This document shows, piece after piece, positions 24,120 through 27,722 of a DNA stretch of 27,722 nucleotides. Each line of letters begins with the position of its first letter. The stretch's first letter is position 1. The notes below the pieces were generated by a model, which saw only the letters and a program-made list of their open reading frames with translations, had not been told where the DNA came from and searched no databases. The DNA is from Acetofilamentum sp. (GTDB lineage: Bacteria > Bacteroidota > Bacteroidia > Bacteroidales > JAFGXI01): positions 1 to 27,722 of the forward strand of contig DYOK01000007.1 in the NCBI GenBank assembly GCA_020720565.1, in the 5' to 3' direction. A program made the translations under genes and the position numbers.

Positions 24120-26324
24120 TTACAAAAACAGTAATCCAAACGACCTTAATTGTTCCATTGCAGAAGCATGCCAAAACAGTTCGAAATTTCCGAATTTTGA
24201 TTCAAAACCGGATTTAAATGCTCCGAAAGTTAATTTTTGACTTGCGTCAATTCTCGAATGATCCAGCATTTCAGCCATCCAAATGCCTTGATGATAATCC
24301 ATTTTTACTTCGAATAAATCCGTTTTAGTATGAATTTGTAATTTGACTCTTTTTTGTTCTTGCCCTTTTTTAAGTTTAGCGTACGTTTCGACTATGGGTT
24401 TGTGGCCTAACCATATCAAATTGCTCGAATCGTTTGGTAATGCACTGTCATCGGTTTGGATACAGTTCTGAATGTAATCCTCTGGTATTTTAGTTTCTGG
24501 AGTTTTAAAGTCGAACCATTCTCCTAAGGGCATTTCGAAACCAATGCCATGCATATAGTTGATTAACGATTTGCTTAAGCCATATGCGAATCGATTGTGG
24601 TCTATTTTAGTTTTATCGGTAAATTCGATATCGTTATGTGCAAAAGTATAGGCGTTTTGGTGCGGTTCGATTCCAAATTTTGTATAATTTTTATAGACTT
24701 CGCTGTGACAAGTCAATGCAAAATGGTGCCAAAAAGCCGATTGAATAACCCCCTGTTCGAAAAGCTGACGCACCATTTCCAAACTATCGATGGTTTCCTG
24801 AACCGTTTGTGTGGGGTAAGCATACATTAAGTAGGCGTGTACCATAATACCCGAGTCGGTTAAATTTTGAGTAACTTGTGCCACTTGCTCCACTGTCACG
24901 CCTTTGTTAATCAGATCTAACAAACGATCCGATGCAACCTCTAATCCCCCCGACACGGCTATACAACCCGATGCTCTAAGCAATCGGCACATATCGTATG
25001 TAAAGCTTTTTTCGAATCGAACATTGGTCCACCAAGACACTTTGAGGTTTCGCTTTAGAATCTCCTGAGCCATAGCTTTCATCAGAGTGGGAGGGGCTGC
25101 TTCGTCGACAAAATGAAAGCCCGATTCGCCAGTTTGAGCTATTATTTGCTCCATTTTATCGACCAATGTCGAGGCCGTATTGGGATCGTAACGTCGGATA
25201 TAATCGAGCGAGATGTCGCAGAATGTGCATTTAGCCCAATAGCACCCGTGAGCCATGGTGAGCTTATTCCAACGTCCATCGCTCCACAAACTGTGCATGG
25301 GGTTGGCAACTTCAATCACCGAAATATATTTTTCGAGCGGTAGGTCGGTATAGTCTGGTGAGGGCAAATCTTTTTGAGAATAATCATTTTGTTTTGATGA
25401 GTCGTCGAAAAAGACCCTCTTATTTTTTAGATAAAAAGTTCTTTTATATTCCAAACTAAGCTCATGTTCGACGCTACTTTTGCTTTGGATATTTTTCCAC
25501 AACAATTCGAGCGGAAGTTCGCCGTCGTCGAGCGTGATGAAATCGAAAAATTCGAAAACACGTACATCGGAAAGCGATCTTAACTCGGTGTTGGCAAATC
25601 CGCCACCCATCACGATTTTTGTCATGGGATACAGCGACTTGATCCACTTTGCCAGTCTAAAAGCGCTATACAAATTGCCAGGGAAAGGAACGGAAAAACC
25701 AATAAGTTTAGGATGAGTTTTTACAATTTTGGCTTCTAAAATTCCCCATGCCATTTGGTCGATAATGCTTGGTTTTTCTTGTAGTTTAGAATACAATTGG
25801 TCGAAATGAGAAGCACTTTTACCCAACTGTTCGGCATAACGACTAAACCCAAATTGTGGGTCGATGCATTCGATAATAAAATCGGACAAATCTTCGAGGT
25901 ACAAAGTGGCCAAATGTTTGGCTTTATCTTTTGACCCTACAGTGCCAAATGCCCAATCTAAATCGTCAATTTGGTCGAATCGTGAGGCTCTGGGAAGATA
26001 GTCGTCGGATGCAATCAGTTGCGATAAAGTCTGGTTTCTACCTTGCAAAAATAAAATGACTCCGTCAATCGATTGGATGTATTCGGCTCTTAGTTGCCAT
26101 ATACGTTGCGCATTGTCCGAAGCCGATTTAATTTGAGGCTGTGCCAAATCGAAAAGTTTACTAAGATTTTGCGATTGAAAAAGTGTAGTAATAAGCTCGA
26201 TACCCAAATCCATCTGAAAAGAGCTAATGTCTTTTGTATTCAAAAAACCCTTTAAATATGCAGTGGCCGGATAGGCCGTATTCAGTTGGGTAAATGGCGG
26301 TGTAACGAGTAAAATATCTTTCAA
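24120..26324 (-). CDS. B12-binding-domain radical SAM protein with CX4CX2C cluster motif
   Basis: Residue numbers here count from an in-frame TTG at 26345 (741 residues). The likely start is the TTG eight codons in (26322-26324), because it gives MKDILLVTPPF, the usual first strand of the family; no ATG lies between the upstream stop and residue 45. The N-terminal half is a B12-binding-type Rossmann region (ILLVTPP near 11-17; LIGFSVPFPGNLYSAFRLAKW near 214-234; IVMGGGFAN near 244-252). The radical SAM core (about 340-570) holds C368, C373 and C376 (HGCYWAKCTFCD), four residues between the first two cysteines rather than the usual three. GFHFVDEA and SGGLEVASD are probable SAM-contact strands. 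The C-terminal 170 residues are unassigned. No signal peptide, so cytoplasmic. B12-dependent radical SAM enzymes do methylations and rearrangements; the substrate here is unknown. The gene stands alone. Confidence 0.85.
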   Translation of the reverse strand: MKDILLVTPPFTQLNTAYPATAYLKGFLNTKDISSFQMDLGIELITTLFQSQNLSKLFDLAQPQIKSASDNAQRIWQLRAEYIQSIDGVILFLQGRNQTLSQLIASDDYLPRASRFDQIDDLDWAFGTVGSKDKAKHLATLYLEDLSDFIIECIDPQFGFSRYAEQLGKSASHFDQLYSKLQEKPSIIDQMAWGILEAKIVKTHPKLIGFSVPFPGNLYSAFRLAKWIKSLYPMTKIVMGGGFANTELRSLSDVRVFEFFDFITLDDGELPLELLWKNIQSKSSVEHELSLEYKRTFYLKNKRVFFDDSSKQNDYSQKDLPSPDYTDLPLEKYISVIEVANPMHSLWSDGRWNKLTMAHGCYWAKCTFCDISLDYIRRYDPNTASTLVDKMEQIIAQTGESGFHFVDEAAPPTLMKAMAQEILKRNLKVSWWTNVRFEKSFTYDMCRLLRASGCIAVSGGLEVASDRLLDLINKGVTVEQVAQVTQNLTDSGIMVHAYLMYAYPTQTVQETIDSLEMVRQLFEQGVIQSAFWHHFALTCHSEVYKNYTKFGIEPHQNAYTFAHNDIEFTDKTKIDHNRFAYGLSKSLINYMHGIGFEMPLGEWFDFKTPETKIPEDYIQNCIQTDDSALPNDSSNLIWLGHKPIVETYAKLKKGQEQKRVKLQIHTKTDLFEVKMDYHQGIWMAEMLDHSRIDASQKLTFGAFKSGFESKFGNFELFWHASAMEQLRSFGLLFL

Positions 26325-26342
26325 AACTTGAAGCTTTTGGTG

Positions 26343-26350
26343 CAAATATA
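26343..26350 (-). promoter_or_regulatory. Candidate -7 box (TATATTTG) of the radical SAM gene
   Basis: TATATTTG on the minus strand matches TAnnTTTG and lies 18 bases before the proposed TTG start at 26324. Transcription would begin near 26337, leaving a very short leader. It overlaps the other possible start codon at 26345, which argues against that start. No clear -33 TTG is visible. Confidence 0.35.
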
Positions 26351-26668
26351 AGTCAAATTCAGGGTTCGATCTGTTTAGTCACAGTTAAATTAATTCGCTT
26401 ATCCTTTTTTAAATCAAATAGATCAGATAATACTCTGATGGCTAATTGTTTATTATCAACGCTTTTGGAATAGAAATCAAAAATAAAAAACCCCAATCGA
26501 GAACTCAATTGGGGCTAAAACTACTATTACTATTTATGAAAAAACCACTTTTTTAAAGAGTGAAAAAGCAAACTATGATAATTTTAACGCTTTTAGCTTA
26601 AAAAGGTTTCGGTTTTTATTCAAAAAAACAAAATATTTTTTTAAATTAATGATTATGAGTAGATTGCG
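26346..26668. other. Intergenic region between radical SAM and rubrerythrin genes
   Basis: These 323 bases contain no convincing gene. They hold the probable upstream control region of the radical SAM gene, the hairpin at 26491-26514, and a seven-codon open frame on the plus strand (26536-26556, MKKPLF and stop) that follows the hairpin. The remainder is AT-rich with A and T runs and no other signal that I can support. Confidence 0.6.
26491..26514 (-). terminator. Intrinsic terminator downstream of rubrerythrin
   Basis: The arms CCCCAAT and ATTGGGG pair, with an inner GAG/CTC stem across a single mismatch. In the minus direction the stem is followed by TTTTTTATTTTT, the classic U tract. It would end the rubrerythrin transcript after a 3' untranslated region of about 155 bases. 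Confidence 0.75.
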
Positions 26669-27244
26669 TTAATAATTACTTTCTTTAATCTCGAAATGCG
26701 ATTGTGGATGTTCGCATGCTGGACAAATTTTAGGTGCTTTGGTGCCTTCGTGAATATAGCCACATTCTCGGCACTTCCAATATACTTTCCCATTTCGCTC
26801 AAATACTTGGCCGTTTTCGAGATTGTTGTATAAGGTTCTAAAGCGCTCTTCGTGGGCTTTTTCAACTTTGGCAATCAATTTCCAAACGTTAGCAATTTCT
26901 TTAAAGCCTTCTTCCTCGGCAATTTTTGCAAATTCGGGATACAAGTCGGTCCATTCTTCGTTTTCGCCCTCGGCCGAAGCTTTTAAATTCTCTAAAGTAG
27001 TGCCAATTACACCTGCAGGAAATGTCGCTGTAATTTCGACCATACCGCCTTCTAAAAATCTAAAAAATCGCTTGGCATGGGTTTTTTCGTTCAATGCGGT
27101 TTCTTCGAATAATGCTGCTATTTGCTCTAAGCCTTCTTTTTTAGCTTGTTTTGCAAAATAATCGTAACGCATGCGTGCTTGCGATTCGCCAGCAAACGAT
27201 TTTAATAAGTTTTGTTCTGTTTTGGTGCCTTTTAGTGATTTCAT
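26669..27244 (-). CDS. rbr: Rubrerythrin
   Basis: The product has 191 residues, the usual length, without a signal peptide, so it is cytoplasmic. The N-terminal four-helix ferritin-like domain supplies the diiron ligands: E20 (FAGESQARMRY), E53 and H56 (NEKTHAKRFF), the EGENEEW helix near 92-98, and E128 and H131 (VEKAHEERF). The C-terminal rubredoxin-like domain has C158-x2-C161 and C174-x2-C177 for a FeS4 centre. Rubrerythrin reduces hydrogen peroxide using electrons passed through its rubredoxin domain and is common in anaerobic and microaerobic bacteria. It is a single gene. The start is an ATG at 27242-27244. Upstream it faces a copy of the 92-bp repeat; no convincing TAnnTTTG box is visible between the two. 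Confidence 0.95.
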   Translation of the reverse strand: MKSLKGTKTEQNLLKSFAGESQARMRYDYFAKQAKKEGLEQIAALFEETALNEKTHAKRFFRFLEGGMVEITATFPAGVIGTTLENLKASAEGENEEWTDLYPEFAKIAEEEGFKEIANVWKLIAKVEKAHEERFRTLYNNLENGQVFERNGKVYWKCRECGYIHEGTKAPKICPACEHPQSHFEIKESNY

Positions 27245-27287
27245 ATGAAATGTTTTAGAGTTTAAAAATATGGTTTATAAGTAATTT

Positions 27288-27379
27288 AAGTGCTCAGAAT
27301 AATTTAATGTTGCATTCTATTAAGCTAGGTACTTGATAAATAGCAAGTTATTAAAATAATAAATAGGTCGATGACCTTA
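27288..27379 (+). repeat. Dispersed 92-bp intergenic repeat, copy 3
   Basis: This is a full-length ungapped copy, matching copy 2 at all but about twelve of the last 74 bases. It ends in AGGTCGATGACCT (27365-27377), where the stem is kept and the loop is GAT instead of GAA. It lies about 43 bases upstream of the rubrerythrin start, on the opposite strand to that gene. Confidence 0.78.
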
Positions 27380-27383
27380 TTAA

Positions 27384-27460
27384 AATGTATTGTCTGATGC
27401 TGTAAATACTGGTTCTTAGGCAATAGTAAGATGCAAAAAACAAATAGCTTGAAGACCTTA
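27384..27460 (+). repeat. Decayed copy of the 92-bp repeat
   Basis: The segment begins with AATGTATTG and ends with CAAATAGCTTGAAGACCTTA, and at 77 bases is close to the 74-base core of the full copies. Only the ends are clearly similar. It directly follows copy 3, as if a tandem copy had decayed. Confidence 0.4.
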
Positions 27461-27641
27461 AAGTTAGAATGTTTTTTAATAAAAATCACTTAAACATCGA
27501 TATTTTAACTAATTTAGACTTAATTTAAATTCGGATATTGGAAAATAATGTACTTTTGAATTGACGGATGATTTTATCGAAAATATGTGCTTTAAATTTC
27601 TTTTTATTACAAGGCAATTGCATAGTAAATAAGTTAAATAG

Positions 27642-27714
27642 AATGTTGTATTTTGATATAATATGAGTTTGATAAGCAATGGTATGATAATTTTAAATTA
27701 GGTCGAAGACCTTA
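27642..27714 (+). repeat. Diverged copy of the 92-bp repeat
   Basis: This 73-base segment begins AATGTTG, like the core of copy 3, and ends with an exact AGGTCGAAGACCT followed by TA. The middle is diverged (for example TTTGATAAGCAATGG against CTTGATAAATAGCAAG). The matching ends and length support a shared origin. Confidence 0.5.
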
Positions 27715-27722
27715 AACTACAG

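Larger units (their letters stand above)
27245..27722. other. Right-end intergenic region holding repeat copies
   Basis: These 478 bases contain no supported gene. They hold the rubrerythrin upstream region, repeat copy 3, and two more decayed copies, so most of the stretch can be read as repeat-derived. A plus-strand TACTTTTG (27551-27558) fits the -7 box consensus and could read towards the right edge of the window. Confidence 0.55.

Noticed and set aside
27568..27666. 32-codon open frame (starts MILSKICALNF) after a TACTTTTG box
   Set aside because: It is short, its end lies inside a decayed repeat copy, and nothing suggests a conserved peptide; the box alone is not enough.
1516..27714. 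The repeats as a CRISPR array
   Set aside because: Copies are kilobases apart, there are no regular spacers and no cas genes.

Overview
The window looks like part of a Bacteroidota (Bacteroidetes) chromosome. The DNA is AT-rich. Two giant secreted proteins end in the gliding-motility/CHU_C type of type IX secretion (T9SS) C-terminal domain, and PorP/SprF and OmpA-PD40 (PorE-like) proteins are encoded beside them. Candidate promoters fit the Bacteroidota TAnnTTTG -7 box. No rRNA, tRNA, CRISPR array, transposase or phage gene was found. I cannot place the organism below phylum or class; a rubrerythrin hints at low-oxygen or peroxide-stressed life.

Layout: twelve protein genes. (1) 129-1517 (+): exported thioredoxin-fold protein without active-site cysteines. 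(2) 1676-6511 (+) and 6673-11151 (-): two tail-to-tail T9SS cargo adhesins of 1611 and 1492 residues, one with SprB-type repeats plus two PKD domains, the other a chain of about fourteen PKD-like modules. (3) 11279-16397 (+): a tight run of an M43-like zinc protease, a PorP/SprF protein (the two genes overlap by 7 bp), an OmpA/PD40/TPR protein and a WG-repeat protein, with a candidate promoter at 11201. (4) 16442-23862 (-): two DUF3857/transglutaminase-like proteins, one with a C-H-D triad and one that has lost it, and upstream a 1099-residue TPR plus YwqK-repeat protein that overlaps the active transglutaminase gene by 26 bp. (5) 24120-26324 (-): a B12-binding radical SAM protein. (6) 26669-27244 (-): rubrerythrin. 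About ten of the twelve products carry a signal peptide, so the region is mostly devoted to the cell envelope and surface.

How they may work together (inference): the PorP/SprF and OmpA-like proteins probably form an outer-membrane/peptidoglycan module that helps deliver or anchor the neighbouring CHU_C adhesins, with the M43 protease as a co-expressed partner. The TPR/YwqK and transglutaminase-like proteins look like a second, separate periplasmic or surface group.

The most unusual non-coding signal is a dispersed intergenic repeat of about 92 bp. Three ungapped copies start at 1516, 18461 and 27288, and weaker or partial copies lie near 1658, 27384 and 27642. All copies point the same way and all end in a small hairpin motif, AGGTCGAAGACCT or a variant.
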